NCBI GenBank assembly: GCA_902615625.1 | Contig: CACMPM010000002.1 | Location: 60,446-124,445, forward strand | Reading direction: 5' to 3' | DNA: 64,000 bases | Source: an uncultured Alphaproteobacteria bacterium | GTDB taxonomy: Bacteria; Pseudomonadota; Alphaproteobacteria; HIMB59; GCA-002718135 | Shown here: positions 1 to 9,442 of the stretch, piece after piece | Numbering within the stretch: position 1 is the stretch's first letter | Layout: every line of letters starts with the position of its first letter | Made by a program: the position numbers and the translations under genes | Notes under the pieces: model-generated | Told to the model about the DNA's origin: nothing | Seen by the model: only the letters and a program-made list of their open reading frames with translations | The model's database searches: none

Positions 1-249
1 ATTCATTACTTTACCAAAATTAGCTTCAGCTGAACCGTAAGGAGGTCCATAATTATTAGCTAAATCAAAATGTGTAACACCTCTATCAAATGCTCTAAAA
101 AGTATTTTTTTAGATTCATTACTCATACATTTTTTGCCGCCAAAATTATGCCAAAGTCCAAGTGTAATAGGAGGTAATAATAATCCACTATTACCACATC
201 TTCTGTAAATTAATTTTTGATATCTATTTGTATTAGCTTTGTAAGGCAT
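1..249 (-). CDS. Aldo/keto reductase, N-terminal part (runs off window)
   Basis: Reading the minus strand from an ATG at 249 gives 83 open codons to the window edge. The visible protein has the aldo/keto reductase start pattern: an R-R-C-G-x-S-G-L strand, then P-x-x-x-L-G-L-W-H-N-F-G and the active-site segment FDRGVTHFDLANNYGPP, where the Asp and Tyr belong to the catalytic tetrad. The NNYGPPYGSAE stretch resembles the YghZ (glyceraldehyde-3-phosphate reductase) branch. The family performs NAD(P)H-dependent reduction of aldehydes and sugars in the cytoplasm. It lies divergent to the sugar kinase and importer operon, consistent with a sugar-use locus. The substrate is unknown. Confidence 0.85.
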   Translation of the reverse strand, partial: MPYKANTNRYQKLIYRRCGNSGLLLPPITLGLWHNFGGKKCMSNESKKILFRAFDRGVTHFDLANNYGPPYGSAEANFGKVMN

Positions 250-298
250 TATTAAAAAAAATTATAATTTTTTATATAATAATATATAAATTAAATAA

Positions 299-478
299 AT
301 GACTGAATTACAATGGTATGCTTATCTTGGGGGATTTGTAGCTTTCGCAATTGGATGCTATTTATATTATCTTTCTAGAAATAAAGAATTAAATGATCAG
401 CAGATCAAAAATAGAAAAAGATTTATGAATTTTTTTTTAATTATTGCTTTAGTTTGTGTTGGTTACTCGTGGTTGTAA
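299..478 (+). CDS. Small membrane protein, 59 aa, unknown
   Basis: An ATG at 299 opens a 59-residue frame ending in TAA at 476-478. It has a hydrophobic N-terminal helix (about residues 5-25), a short charged middle (SRNKELNDQQIKNRKR) and a second hydrophobic helix at the C-terminus (about 43-59). This predicts two membrane spans with a short polar loop. It sits 16 bases upstream of the kinase gene on the same strand, so the two may be co-transcribed. I do not recognise the family. Confidence 0.55.
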   Translation: MTELQWYAYLGGFVAFAIGCYLYYLSRNKELNDQQIKNRKRFMNFFLIIALVCVGYSWL

Positions 479-494
479 ATATAAGAGATAATTT

Positions 495-1982
495 TTGAAA
501 TATTATATTGCAATTGACGCTGGGACTTCAGTTATTAAGGCTGTAATATTCAATACAAATTTCAAACAAATAAATTCTTATAGTATAAAAAATCCAGTAC
601 TAACTGACAAATTTGGTAAATCTGAAATTGAAATGGAAAAATTTTGGTTACTTACTGCAAGGTGTATTAAGCTATTAATAAAGAAATCTAAAATTCAATC
701 ACAATCAATTATTGGTTTAGGCATAACCGGAAATATGGTTGGGTTTTGGTCTATTAATAATAAAAATAAACCAGTAAGAAATGCAATTTTGTGGAATGAC
801 ACAAGAAGTCAAAAAATTTTTACTAATAAAAAAATATTTGATCAAATTTATAAAATTACAGGTTCTATTGCACAATATGGCTGTACTATACCTATTCTAA
901 AGTGGATGACTAAGTTTGAAAAAGAAAATTTAACAAAAATTAAATATATCTTAACTTGTAAAGATTGGTTAAGATTTAAATTAACAGGAAATATAAATAA
1001 TGATGAAACAGAAGTTTCAGTATATCCAGGAGATATAAAAAATAAAAAATTATCAAAAAAGATTTTCAAAATATTTAATCTAAACACTAAATATTTTAAA
1101 CTTTTTCCAAAAATAAAAAAATCAAATGAATTAGGTGGATACGTTACTAAAAATTCATCAAAATTAACTAATTTAAAAATTGGTACGCCAGTGATTATAG
1201 GATGTGGTGATGTAATAGCTTCAATATTAGGAGCTGGAGGAATTAACCATAATAAAAAAATAAGTATAGTTGGAACTACATGTCACAATATTATAGTTAA
1301 AAATAATTCAAAAATATCTAAAGACGGTTCAGGATTATTTTTTGCTTCTTTAAATAATACTTGGTTAGAAACTAAAATAAACGTTGCAGGAACTACTAAT
1401 ATTGATTGGGTTATTAATAATTTCTACAAAAATTCAAAAAAGTATTCAAATAAAATTAAAATAATTAATAATTTTGAAAAAAAATATTTAACTTTCAATA
1501 ATCCAGAAAATTCATTGATATTTCTTCCTTATATAAATTATGGAGGATCTATATCTCCATTTGTAAATTTAAATTCTAAAGCGGAAATTTTTGGAATTTT
1601 ACCACATCATAATAATTTTGATATTATGACTGCTTGTTACGAAGGTTTAGCATTATCTATTAAAGATTGTTTTGCTAATAAAATTAAATCTAAAGACATT
1701 CTTTATCTTGCAGGAGGTGCATCAAAAAGTAAAATTTTACCTCAATTAATTTCAAGTATTTTAAATATTAATGTTAAAATTTTAACTAATTCAGAATTGG
1801 GTGCACTAGGTATTGTATTCTTAATTGACAGTTACTTGCATCAAAAAGATTTAAAAAAATTGATTAACAATCATCAAAATATTGGTCATATTTACACACC
1901 CCAAAGAAAACAATCCAAATATCTTAATAATAAATATCAAAAATATAAAAAATTAAGAGAGTCATTGAATAATATTTGGTGA
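495..1982 (+). CDS. FGGY-family carbohydrate kinase
   Basis: The 495-residue protein, close to the usual 490-520 for the family, begins with the ASKHA phosphate-binding strand (IAIDAGTSVIKAVIF, about residues 5-19). It later has LGITGNMVGFW, an ILWNDTRS segment around residue 95, the second-domain IIGCGDVIASILGAGG and the C-terminal adenosine loop LAGGASKSKILPQL. Such enzymes phosphorylate a sugar or polyol (xylulose, ribulose, glycerol and relatives) with ATP. The start is a TTG at 495 with an AAGAG-like ribosome site at 483-487; no ATG fits the conserved N-terminus. The sugar importer just downstream suggests it phosphorylates the imported sugar. The substrate cannot be read from the sequence. 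Confidence 0.88.
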   Translation: MKYYIAIDAGTSVIKAVIFNTNFKQINSYSIKNPVLTDKFGKSEIEMEKFWLLTARCIKLLIKKSKIQSQSIIGLGITGNMVGFWSINNKNKPVRNAILWNDTRSQKIFTNKKIFDQIYKITGSIAQYGCTIPILKWMTKFEKENLTKIKYILTCKDWLRFKLTGNINNDETEVSVYPGDIKNKKLSKKIFKIFNLNTKYFKLFPKIKKSNELGGYVTKNSSKLTNLKIGTPVIIGCGDVIASILGAGGINHNKKISIVGTTCHNIIVKNNSKISKDGSGLFFASLNNTWLETKINVAGTTNIDWVINNFYKNSKKYSNKIKIINNFEKKYLTFNNPENSLIFLPYINYGGSISPFVNLNSKAEIFGILPHHNNFDIMTACYEGLALSIKDCFANKIKSKDILYLAGGASKSKILPQLISSILNINVKILTNSELGALGIVFLIDSYLHQKDLKKLINNHQNIGHIYTPQRKQSKYLNNKYQKYKKLRESLNNIW

Positions 1983-1997
1983 AAGTCTCTAATTTAG

Positions 1998-2027
1998 TTG
2001 ATAATATTAGTATATTTATATTAAAAT
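1998..2027 (+). promoter_or_regulatory. Candidate sigma-70 promoter for importer operon
   Basis: In the 71-base gap before the binding-protein gene, TTGATA (1998-2003) is followed after 18 bases by TAAAAT (2022-2027). A GTGAGGA ribosome site follows at about 2043-2049, just before the ATG at 2054. The DNA is so AT-rich that similar matches occur by chance. Confidence 0.3.
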
Positions 2028-2053
2028 ATTAATCATAAATTAAGTGAGGAAAA

Positions 2054-3325
2054 ATGAATAAAATATTATTATTTTTTATTACAATTCTATTTTCTTTTAA
2101 TGCTTATGCTGTAACGAATGTTACTTTTTGGCATATGGAAGGTGTTCCACATAGAGTTGATAGAATTCAGACATTAATAGATGAGTTTAATTCTGCAAAT
2201 CCAGATATTAATGTAACTCAAGAAGTTCAAAACTGGGGTGAAATTTATGCGAAAGCACCTGCATCAGTAGCTGCTGGAACTGCCCCTGAAATATTAGTTG
2301 GTATTCCAGATTTTACTCCTATACTTGCTGATATGGGTGCAGCACAACCTGTAGAGGATTTTGTTGCAGAACTAGATTCAAAATATGGTTTTTATCAAAA
2401 AGCACTTGATCAATATACTTACAATGGTCACACTTGGGCTGTTCCTTTATGGAACATGGGTTTATCACTTTGGTATAGAAAAAGTGATTTTGAAGCTGCT
2501 GGAATTGAACCTCCAAAAACTTGGTCTGATCTAAAAAAAGCTGCTAAGGCTTTAACTAAAGATGGTGTTTATGGAATAGGTCTTCCTGGTAACAAACAAC
2601 TTTATACTGATCAAACAATTTATAGTTTTATGGTTAATTCAGGTGCAGAAGAAATTTATAATGCTGATGGTACTTTGAGATTTGATAACCCTGAAACTGT
2701 AGCAGCTTATGATGTCTATAAAGAATTATATCAATATTCAGCACCAGATGCTGCAAACTGGACTTGGGGAGAAGCTGAAGCTTGCTTTGCTAGTAAAGGT
2801 TGTGCAATGATATTGCAGTTTACTGTAATTTCTACATATGACTCACAAGCTGGTGGCGATGCTAGTGACTTAGGTGTTATTCAAATACCACACGCAAATG
2901 GTAAACATCACAAAGCTGGAACTGTTTCATATGTTAATTCTGCAATGATTATGACTGATGATGAAGCAAAAATGGAAGCTTCTAAAAAGTTTTTAAGTTT
3001 CTTAATGGAGCCTGGAAACTATGGAAGATTTATTAATATGGAACCAGGATTATTTTTACCAATAACTGAAGCCGGAAGTCAAGATTCAACTTATTGGGAT
3101 GATCCTGTAGTTGTAAAATATAAATCACAAGTAGAAACGATGTTAGACAACTCTACAAGAGGAAGTTTATTTGGTTTCACGAATGGTAATACTTTTACAA
3201 GTATATCTTCTATATCAGCTCAGAATTTATTAGCTCAAACTCTTCAACTAACTTTAATCGATGGCAAAAGTGCAAAAGATGCAGTTAATGAAGGTATGGA
3301 AATAATGACTGAAGCTATTGAATAA
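2054..3325 (+). CDS. ABC sugar importer, periplasmic binding protein (MalE/UgpB type)
   Basis: The 423-residue protein has a clear signal peptide (residues 1-19, cleavage after AYA). It then follows the family 1 extracellular solute-binding pattern: VTFWHMEG, IDEFNSANPDINV, the A-x-G-T-A-P-E-I-L loop, Y-N-G-H-T-W-A-V-P-L-W and a late M-E-P-G-N-Y-G segment. It would capture a mono- or oligosaccharide (or polyol) in the periplasm and deliver it to the two permeases encoded next. A stable hairpin separates it from the permease genes, as expected when the binding protein is made in excess. The ligand is unknown. Confidence 0.93.
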   Translation: MNKILLFFITILFSFNAYAVTNVTFWHMEGVPHRVDRIQTLIDEFNSANPDINVTQEVQNWGEIYAKAPASVAAGTAPEILVGIPDFTPILADMGAAQPVEDFVAELDSKYGFYQKALDQYTYNGHTWAVPLWNMGLSLWYRKSDFEAAGIEPPKTWSDLKKAAKALTKDGVYGIGLPGNKQLYTDQTIYSFMVNSGAEEIYNADGTLRFDNPETVAAYDVYKELYQYSAPDAANWTWGEAEACFASKGCAMILQFTVISTYDSQAGGDASDLGVIQIPHANGKHHKAGTVSYVNSAMIMTDDEAKMEASKKFLSFLMEPGNYGRFINMEPGLFLPITEAGSQDSTYWDDPVVVKYKSQVETMLDNSTRGSLFGFTNGNTFTSISSISAQNLLAQTLQLTLIDGKSAKDAVNEGMEIMTEAIE

Positions 3326-3339
3326 TTTAATAATTTTTT

Positions 3340-3364
3340 CAGCACCTCTCCATAAGAGGTGCTG
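3340..3364 (+). terminator. Intercistronic hairpin after binding-protein gene
   Basis: A perfect 10-bp stem (CAGCACCTCT at 3340-3349 with AGAGGTGCTG at 3355-3364) closes a 5-base loop. There is no T-run after it on this strand, and the next gene starts 9 bases later. It is therefore more likely an mRNA-stabilising or partial-termination element that raises binding protein over permease than a full terminator. Confidence 0.7.
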
Positions 3365-3372
3365 TTAATTCT

Positions 3373-4245
3373 GTGAAAAAAAATAATATTGAAGGTTGGT
3401 TATTTGTATCTCCATTAATTATTTGGATATCTCTTGTTATTTTAGTTCCAATTTATATAGCATTTGAATTAAGCTTATTTAATGTAAAGATTATTGGTAC
3501 ATCAGGAAAATTTGTAGGAATTGATAATTATATAAAATTACTTGGTAAGTCTAAATTTTTAAATGCTTCTTTAAACAGTTTGTATTGGATAATTGGCAAT
3601 GCAATCTGCCAGACATTTTTTGCATTCACCATAGCCTTAACAATTAACTATAAATTTCCTGGTAAAAAAATTATGGCAAATTGGATTATATTATCATTTA
3701 TAATTCCAACAGTAGTAGTTGTTGTAATTTGGAAATTAATGCTGAGTAGTAGTAGTGGTGTAATAAATTCAGTTTTAATTGATATAGGTTTGTTAGATGA
3801 AGCTACGGGTTTTTTTAGCTCACCAAATAAAGCTTTTATAAGTTTAGTTTTAATTAATTCATGGAGATGGAGCCCTTTTTTAGCATTAATTATTCTTTCG
3901 GGACTAAATTCGATAAATAGAGAAATGTATGATGCATCTAAGGTTGATGGAGCTAATTTTATTCAACAATTTTTTTTCATCACTTTTCCAAATCTTAAAA
4001 GTGTTTTATTTGTATTAGGGTTAGTAGGTACATTACTGTCATTCAATATATTTGACATTATATGGTTAATCACAAAAGGTGGACCCTCGAGTGCTACAAC
4101 TACCTTACCATTATTAATTTATGAAACAGCTTTTACTAAATTTAGAATTAGTCAAGCTGCGACTTTATCAATAATTACTAGTTTTTTGTTATTACTATTC
4201 TCAATAATATTTATTAAATCCATGGCGCCAAATGAAGATGATTAA
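3373..4245 (+). CDS. ABC sugar importer, permease (MalF type)
   Basis: The 290-residue protein has six predicted membrane helices and the permease EAA loop YDASKVDGANFIQQFFFITF followed by P-N-L, which contacts the transporter ATPase. The start is a GTG at 3373 placed 9 bases after the hairpin; the first helix begins soon after, so the frame is well constrained. It overlaps the next permease gene by 14 bases, implying translational coupling. It would form the inner-membrane channel together with that protein. Confidence 0.9.
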   Translation: MKKNNIEGWLFVSPLIIWISLVILVPIYIAFELSLFNVKIIGTSGKFVGIDNYIKLLGKSKFLNASLNSLYWIIGNAICQTFFAFTIALTINYKFPGKKIMANWIILSFIIPTVVVVVIWKLMLSSSSGVINSVLIDIGLLDEATGFFSSPNKAFISLVLINSWRWSPFLALIILSGLNSINREMYDASKVDGANFIQQFFFITFPNLKSVLFVLGLVGTLLSFNIFDIIWLITKGGPSSATTTLPLLIYETAFTKFRISQAATLSIITSFLLLLFSIIFIKSMAPNEDD

Positions 4246-5068
4246 AGAAAATAATATTAAACTTATATTTTTAAGCTTATCTTTATTATTAATAATACTA
4301 ATTTTTTTCTTTCCTTTTTTTTGGATAATTACATCATCTTTTAAAAGTCCAGAGGAAATTATTGCTACATCTACAACTATTATTCCAAGATCTTTTACTT
4401 TAGAACATTATAATAAAATATTATTTAACTCAGATTTTTTTATATATTTAAAAAATAGTTTGATAGTTTCATTTTCCTCTATGATAACTTCAATCATTCT
4501 ATCTGTATCTGCTGCATATGGTTTACATAAACTTAAATTTTATGGAAATAAATTTGTAGAATATTCACTTTTAGTGACATATGCATTTCCTGGAGTCATT
4601 TTATTAGTTCCCATTTATTTATTATTTGCAAAAGTAAATTTACTTAATAGTTATTTTGCTTTGATAATTGTTAATGTTTTATTTGCAACTCCATTTGCAG
4701 TTTGGATGCTAAAAGCTTTTTTTAAGTTAATTCCAAATGAGATAGAGGAAGCGGCATATATTGATGGAGCATCAAGATATATTGTAATTTCTAGAATTAT
4801 TGTTCCGTTAGCTGCTCCAGGTATTGCAAGTGTATCAATTTTTTGTTTTATTATATCTTGGACTGAATATCTTTTTGCATCTATATTAATAAGTGGTGAT
4901 AATCTAAAAACCTTACCTGTTGGTTTAGCTGGAATTGTTGGTCAATACCAAATTGATTGGGGTTTTTTATTATCTGGAGCCGTTCTTGCTAGTCTACCTG
5001 TTATATTATTATTTGTTTTTATTGGTAAATACTTTGTGTCTGGATTAACAGAAGGAGCTGTAAAGTAA
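4232..5068 (+). CDS. ABC sugar importer, permease (MalG type)
   Basis: The 278-residue protein has about six hydrophobic spans and the EAA motif EEAAYIDGASRYIVISRIIV followed by P-L-A-A-P-G, typical of MalG-type subunits. It begins inside the end of the upstream permease gene. No ATPase gene follows: the next genes are on the opposite strand and belong to a different importer. The sugar importer must therefore borrow an ATPase encoded elsewhere, as is known for MsmX/MalK-type shared ATPases, or possibly use the one at 10855. Confidence 0.9.
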   Translation: MKMIKENNIKLIFLSLSLLLIILIFFFPFFWIITSSFKSPEEIIATSTTIIPRSFTLEHYNKILFNSDFFIYLKNSLIVSFSSMITSIILSVSAAYGLHKLKFYGNKFVEYSLLVTYAFPGVILLVPIYLLFAKVNLLNSYFALIIVNVLFATPFAVWMLKAFFKLIPNEIEEAAYIDGASRYIVISRIIVPLAAPGIASVSIFCFIISWTEYLFASILISGDNLKTLPVGLAGIVGQYQIDWGFLLSGAVLASLPVILLFVFIGKYFVSGLTEGAVK

Positions 5069-5086
5069 AATTAAAAATATAATAAA

Positions 5087-5914
5087 TTAATCAAATTTAA
5101 CTCCAGAGAATTTTTGTAAATTAACTAATTTAGAAGTAATCAACATAGATGTTATTACCAGTGCTATTGCAAATATTCCAGCAGCAGCAGCAGTAGGCTC
5201 AAAAGTATATCTTAAGGACCAATACAGAGCTATTGGTAAAGGAGTATTATTTGGTGTAGCCATAAACAAAGAGACATCAAATTGACCAAATGAAACAATG
5301 AAAGCAAAAACGGAGCCAGCCATAACCCCGTTACTAATGTTAGGAAGTGTGACTTTTCTAAAAGCTGTAAGAGGCGATGCACCTAAACTTCTTGCCGCTT
5401 GCTCTAAATTTAAATCAAAATTAAATAGAGAGGCGGAAACAGTCCCTATAACATATGGCATTGTGACTAACATATGAGCTATTACCATACCTGGATAAGA
5501 TCGCGCTAAACCAATATCAGTTGAAACATAAAAAATATATAGAGCTAGACCTAAAACTATTCCTGGTAAAATTAATGGTGAAAGAAATAACGCTCTTAAA
5601 AGTTGAGATCCTGGAAAACTAAATCTTGTTATAAAAATTGCAGCTAAAGTTCCAAAAATTGTTGATAAAGTCATAGTTATTAATGCCAAACCAAAGCTAA
5701 AGAGAAAAGCAGATAGAAATTCTTCGCTTCTAAAAAAAGCAAATATCCATCTTAGCGAAATTCCTTCAGGAGGGAATGTCAAATGATCACCTGAATTAAG
5801 ACCGGTTAAAACAACAATAAATACTGGTATTAATAGAATTGCTAAAGCAATTCCTGATCCAATTTTAACTAATGTTCCTAACTCATTAACTTCTTTAATC
5901 TTTGCTTTACTCAT
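5087..5914 (-). CDS. ABC importer permease (PotC/FbpB-like)
   Basis: The 275-residue protein has six predicted helices and the EAA loop EQAARSLGASPLTAFRKVTL followed by P-N-I, of the polyamine/opine/iron importer class. It overlaps its partner permease by an ATGA junction (5911-5914). It is the last gene of a tightly coupled minus-strand operon that begins with a HyuA-like gene. The matching binding protein and ATPase lie on the plus strand at 9690-11910. It probably carries the substrate that the HyuA/DUF917 enzymes process. Confidence 0.88.
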   Translation of the reverse strand: MSKAKIKEVNELGTLVKIGSGIALAILLIPVFIVVLTGLNSGDHLTFPPEGISLRWIFAFFRSEEFLSAFLFSFGLALITMTLSTIFGTLAAIFITRFSFPGSQLLRALFLSPLILPGIVLGLALYIFYVSTDIGLARSYPGMVIAHMLVTMPYVIGTVSASLFNFDLNLEQAARSLGASPLTAFRKVTLPNISNGVMAGSVFAFIVSFGQFDVSLFMATPNNTPLPIALYWSLRYTFEPTAAAAGIFAIALVITSMLITSKLVNLQKFSGVKFD

Positions 5915-6804
5915 GCTCTTCCACCACCAATTCTAATTGCAACTCTTTGATAAACGATAACTGATAATAAACTTGTACAAAATAATACAACTGCAATTGC
6001 AGAACCAAATTGCCATTTGCCCATTTCTGCAATTTGTTGATATACATGAAGTGGCATAACCATAACTTTCCAACCACCCATCAGAGCAGGAACGATATAG
6101 GAACTTATAGAAATAGCAAATACAAGTAATGTACCAGCTAAAATTCCAGGCATTGATAGAGGAATAATAATTTTCCAAAATGCTTGGTTTGGTGATGCTC
6201 CTAAACTTCTACTAGCTTCAACTACTGTCGGTGAAATTCCTCTTATAATTCCAATTAATGAAAGAACCATAAAGGGCAAAGAAAATTGAACAAGACCAAC
6301 TAAAACACCAAGCTTATTATACATAAGACCAATAGGTTTTTCGATTATATTAAAATACATTAATGCACCGTTAATTAAACCATTGTCCCCCATTAAAACC
6401 ATAAGTCCGAAAAGACGAATAACCATATCTAGTTGCATTGCACATAATACTAAAATCATTAAGAATGTATTTCGTGCAACATTTTCAGTTTTAGCAATTA
6501 AGTATGCAAGAGGATAACCAATAATAAGAGTTATAAGAGATGCTAACGCTGCCAAGGAAACTGATGTTACAGCTGCATCAAAGTATAAAGAACGATTATA
6601 AATTCTTAAAAAACTTTTTAACGTCCATTTTCCTTGTAAATCTAGTACGCCGGTTACAGGCTTATCAAAAGCAAGTATAAACATACTTAAAACTGGAATT
6701 ATAAAAAAAATAATAAATAGTATTAAGGCCGGTAGTACAAGTAGAATTGGTCTATATGTATAGAAAATTCTAAGAAAGTTATTTTTGTCTTTTATATCTT
6801 CCAT
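5911..6804 (-). CDS. ABC importer permease (PotB-like)
   Basis: The 297-residue inner-membrane protein begins with a short cytoplasmic segment, then a long hydrophobic helix. It has the EAA loop VEASRSLGASPNQAFWKIII followed by P-L-S-M-P-G. The PotB-type order (this subunit before the PotC-type subunit) is kept. Its ATG overlaps the upstream DUF917 stop in a TAATG junction at 6804-6806, so it is translationally coupled to an enzyme gene, a strong sign that transport and catabolism are linked. Confidence 0.88.
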   Translation of the reverse strand: MEDIKDKNNFLRIFYTYRPILLVLPALILFIIFFIIPVLSMFILAFDKPVTGVLDLQGKWTLKSFLRIYNRSLYFDAAVTSVSLAALASLITLIIGYPLAYLIAKTENVARNTFLMILVLCAMQLDMVIRLFGLMVLMGDNGLINGALMYFNIIEKPIGLMYNKLGVLVGLVQFSLPFMVLSLIGIIRGISPTVVEASRSLGASPNQAFWKIIIPLSMPGILAGTLLVFAISISSYIVPALMGGWKVMVMPLHVYQQIAEMGKWQFGSAIAVVLFCTSLLSVIVYQRVAIRIGGGRA

Positions 6805-7898
6805 TAGTTAATATCCTCAAGAGGAGTATAATCAAATGGTAGGCCAAAAGCTCGTGGGCCAAATAATTTTAATGCTTTTTCTGATCTCATTATTGGTGGA
6901 ACTGAAACTGCCACTATTTTTATTCTTTGTCCATATCTTAAACTATCAGTAGTAATTGGTTCTCCAGTTTCACTATCAAGAGCGCAAATCAAATCTGGTA
7001 CCATCGCTAACACCTTATTATCATTAAGTTTGGCATAAGAAAATTCATTTTGAAATTCAACTAATAGAGTATCTTTGTCATTTAAACTTTTCAAATACAT
7101 TTTACCTCTAGTCCATCCATTTACTGTCTCTCTTAAAAGATCATCAATCTTACCTGTGAAAAGAAGTTTACCAACTCGAGGAGGGTTACTTTTTCCCATA
7201 TATTTTATAATTTCTTCAACTGGATCATTTTTATCATCTCTTGCTTTCTGTATTAAAGATCCTATTTCAAAAGAAAGCTTTATAGTATTATGAACTGAAG
7301 TCTCTCTAATTTGTTTTGCATTCATTGGATAACAAGCTACTTGACAAATACCACCCATTCTTACACAAACAGCTCTCGATAACCATTCACCTGAACTACT
7401 ATTTCTAGAATTAAAAATTCCAGTTTCATAAAAATCATTAATTACAACTAATGGATTAATACTTACATCTCCAACATTATAAGTTACCATTTGTAATTCA
7501 GGGAAAGCTCTTCCCATGCCATCTGCATCTATTACTGGTAAACCTGATAATGCTCCAACAACAAGTGGTAATGTTGCATTAACACCACCTGCTTCAATAG
7601 GCATTATGGCATTAAATTTTTTCCCTATTATCTCTTCAACTTTTTTCATTGCTTCATATGAAGTTAAGCCATTTGGAGCTTTTTCTCCAAACACAGTTGG
7701 TGCTCCCATAGTTAATACGTTGCAGGCAAATGTATCATCATCAATTTCATCTGGACTAATTATTTTTACTTTTTTTCCCTGTTCTAGTTGATGTTTTAAC
7801 ATTAACTTTCCAATATAAGGATCTCCACCACCACCTGTAGCTAAGAATGCTGTGCCTCTTGCAAGATCTTCTAAGTTTGTTAAATTTAATTCAATCAT
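6804..7898 (-). CDS. DUF917 family protein, copy 1
   Basis: The 364-residue protein starts with the DUF917 signature LARGTAFLATGGGGDPYIGK (about residues 11-30). It contains MGAPTVFGEKAP, the conserved EAGGVNATLPLVV and the VIDADGMGRAFPELQM segment with acidic residues likely to bind metal or substrate. The family is found beside HyuA-type hydantoinase/oxoprolinase subunits, and its chemistry is poorly defined. Here it is joined to HyuA by a TAATG overlap at 7896-7900 and to the permease by another. A second, similar copy lies at 13456-14550. Confidence 0.85.
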   Translation of the reverse strand: MIELNLTNLEDLARGTAFLATGGGGDPYIGKLMLKHQLEQGKKVKIISPDEIDDDTFACNVLTMGAPTVFGEKAPNGLTSYEAMKKVEEIIGKKFNAIMPIEAGGVNATLPLVVGALSGLPVIDADGMGRAFPELQMVTYNVGDVSINPLVVINDFYETGIFNSRNSSSGEWLSRAVCVRMGGICQVACYPMNAKQIRETSVHNTIKLSFEIGSLIQKARDDKNDPVEEIIKYMGKSNPPRVGKLLFTGKIDDLLRETVNGWTRGKMYLKSLNDKDTLLVEFQNEFSYAKLNDNKVLAMVPDLICALDSETGEPITTDSLRYGQRIKIVAVSVPPIMRSEKALKLFGPRAFGLPFDYTPLEDIN

Positions 7899-9442
7899 TA
7901 AAATATATCTCCAACTGCTTTAGCATGTATTCTAACTGAACCAGAAGGTAGATAGCTCAAAGGTATTTCTTCTAATTCTATAATTTTAATTGTATCTTTA
8001 ATTGCTCCAGCCTGAAGTGCTCTACTTATCGCATCGTTTTTTGCACTTTCAATTGATTTTTCTCTTCCCATTTCAGAATATGAATAAATTTTATCTATTT
8101 CACCACCAGCTTGTGCAAGCGAAGCACCTATGGCATTAGCAACATCTGAGTGATCAGGTATTAAAACTTCACTAGCACCTTTTAACTTTCCATTTACTAA
8201 AATACTTCCACCACCAACCAATATTACTGGTACATCATCTTTATTTAGTTTTACTCTGTCAATTCCTTCTTCAATCATGTTTTTAATTTTATTTTGAGAT
8301 TTAGTAATTAAGTCATTGCTAATGTTTTCAACTTTATTTTTATCTCCAAAATTAGCATCACCTGAAGCAACAGTAATGTCAGAAGTTGTTAAAGTGTTAC
8401 CTCCAAAAATTAGAGCTTCTTTATCTAATTTATAACCAACTGAATCTGGTCCAACAGAAACTTGATTATTATTTTCTCTAATTATACTTCCGCCTCCAAG
8501 TCCTATAGAGATTAAATCTGGCATTCTAAAATTAGTTCTAACACCACCTATATCTACAGGTATAGCAGACTCTCTAGGAAAACCCTCTTTTATAACTCCA
8601 AAATCAGTTGTTGTTCCGCCAATATCAACAACAATTGCGTTATTTTTTTTTGATAAAAAACCAGCTCCTCTCATACTATTTGTTGGACCAGAAGCAAAAG
8701 TTAATACTGGATAGTTTTTAACTATATCGGCTGACATTAGAGTGCCGTCATTCTGACTAATGTAAAATGGACTTTTAATTTTTAATTCTTTTAATGCATC
8801 TTTAAACGATGAAATAACTTTATCAGCAAGTTTTCCTAAAGAAGAATTCATAATGGTTGCATTTTCTCTTTCTACAAATCCTACTCTTCCTATCCTATGA
8901 GACATTGTAATAATAGCATCAGGATTATGCTCTTTAATAATTTTAGCTGTATCTATTTCCTGTTGTTCATTAATTGGAGAAAATACACAAGAAATTGATA
9001 TATACTTTAGATTTTTATTTTTAATTTCTTTTGCAACTTTAGTTATTTCTTCAGTTGTCCAATCGCCAAGTAATCTGCCATCAAATTCATACCCCCCATT
9101 TACAATCCAAAAATTTTCTCCAATTATTTTTCTTAAATTATCTGAAAAATCTATACAGGGTGGAACACTCACTGTAGCTGGGTAACCCAATCTTACTACT
9201 GCTACTTGTTCTAATCTTTTGTTTTCAACAAATGCATTTGTGAATTGAGTAGTACCAATCATCACTGACTCAATATTTTTTGTATCAATATTATTTCTAT
9301 TTAATATTGTTGAAACTGCATTAATTATACCTAAACCAGGTTCTTCTGTTGTTGCTGATTTATAACCATCTACAACTTCTTTACCTTGCATTAATACAGC
9401 ATCAGTATTAGTACCACCTACATCAACCCCAATACGAAACAT
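7898..9442 (-). CDS. Hydantoinase/oxoprolinase family protein (HyuA-like), copy 1
   Basis: The 514-residue protein opens with the ASKHA phosphate loop IGVDVGGTNTDAVLM. It contains MIGTTQFTNAF, RVGFVERENATI, SQNDGTLMSAD, ASGPTNSMRGA, VVDIGGTTTDFG and ISIGLGGGSI, the hallmarks of the HyuA/5-oxoprolinase N-terminal family. Such proteins use ATP to open cyclic amides such as hydantoins or 5-oxoproline, often with HyuB. No HyuB is present here; DUF917 follows instead. It is the first gene of the minus-strand operon, head to head with the plus-strand binding-protein operon. It is much like the copy at 11913-13454. Confidence 0.88.
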   Translation of the reverse strand: MFRIGVDVGGTNTDAVLMQGKEVVDGYKSATTEEPGLGIINAVSTILNRNNIDTKNIESVMIGTTQFTNAFVENKRLEQVAVVRLGYPATVSVPPCIDFSDNLRKIIGENFWIVNGGYEFDGRLLGDWTTEEITKVAKEIKNKNLKYISISCVFSPINEQQEIDTAKIIKEHNPDAIITMSHRIGRVGFVERENATIMNSSLGKLADKVISSFKDALKELKIKSPFYISQNDGTLMSADIVKNYPVLTFASGPTNSMRGAGFLSKKNNAIVVDIGGTTTDFGVIKEGFPRESAIPVDIGGVRTNFRMPDLISIGLGGGSIIRENNNQVSVGPDSVGYKLDKEALIFGGNTLTTSDITVASGDANFGDKNKVENISNDLITKSQNKIKNMIEEGIDRVKLNKDDVPVILVGGGSILVNGKLKGASEVLIPDHSDVANAIGASLAQAGGEIDKIYSYSEMGREKSIESAKNDAISRALQAGAIKDTIKIIELEEIPLSYLPSGSVRIHAKAVGDIF

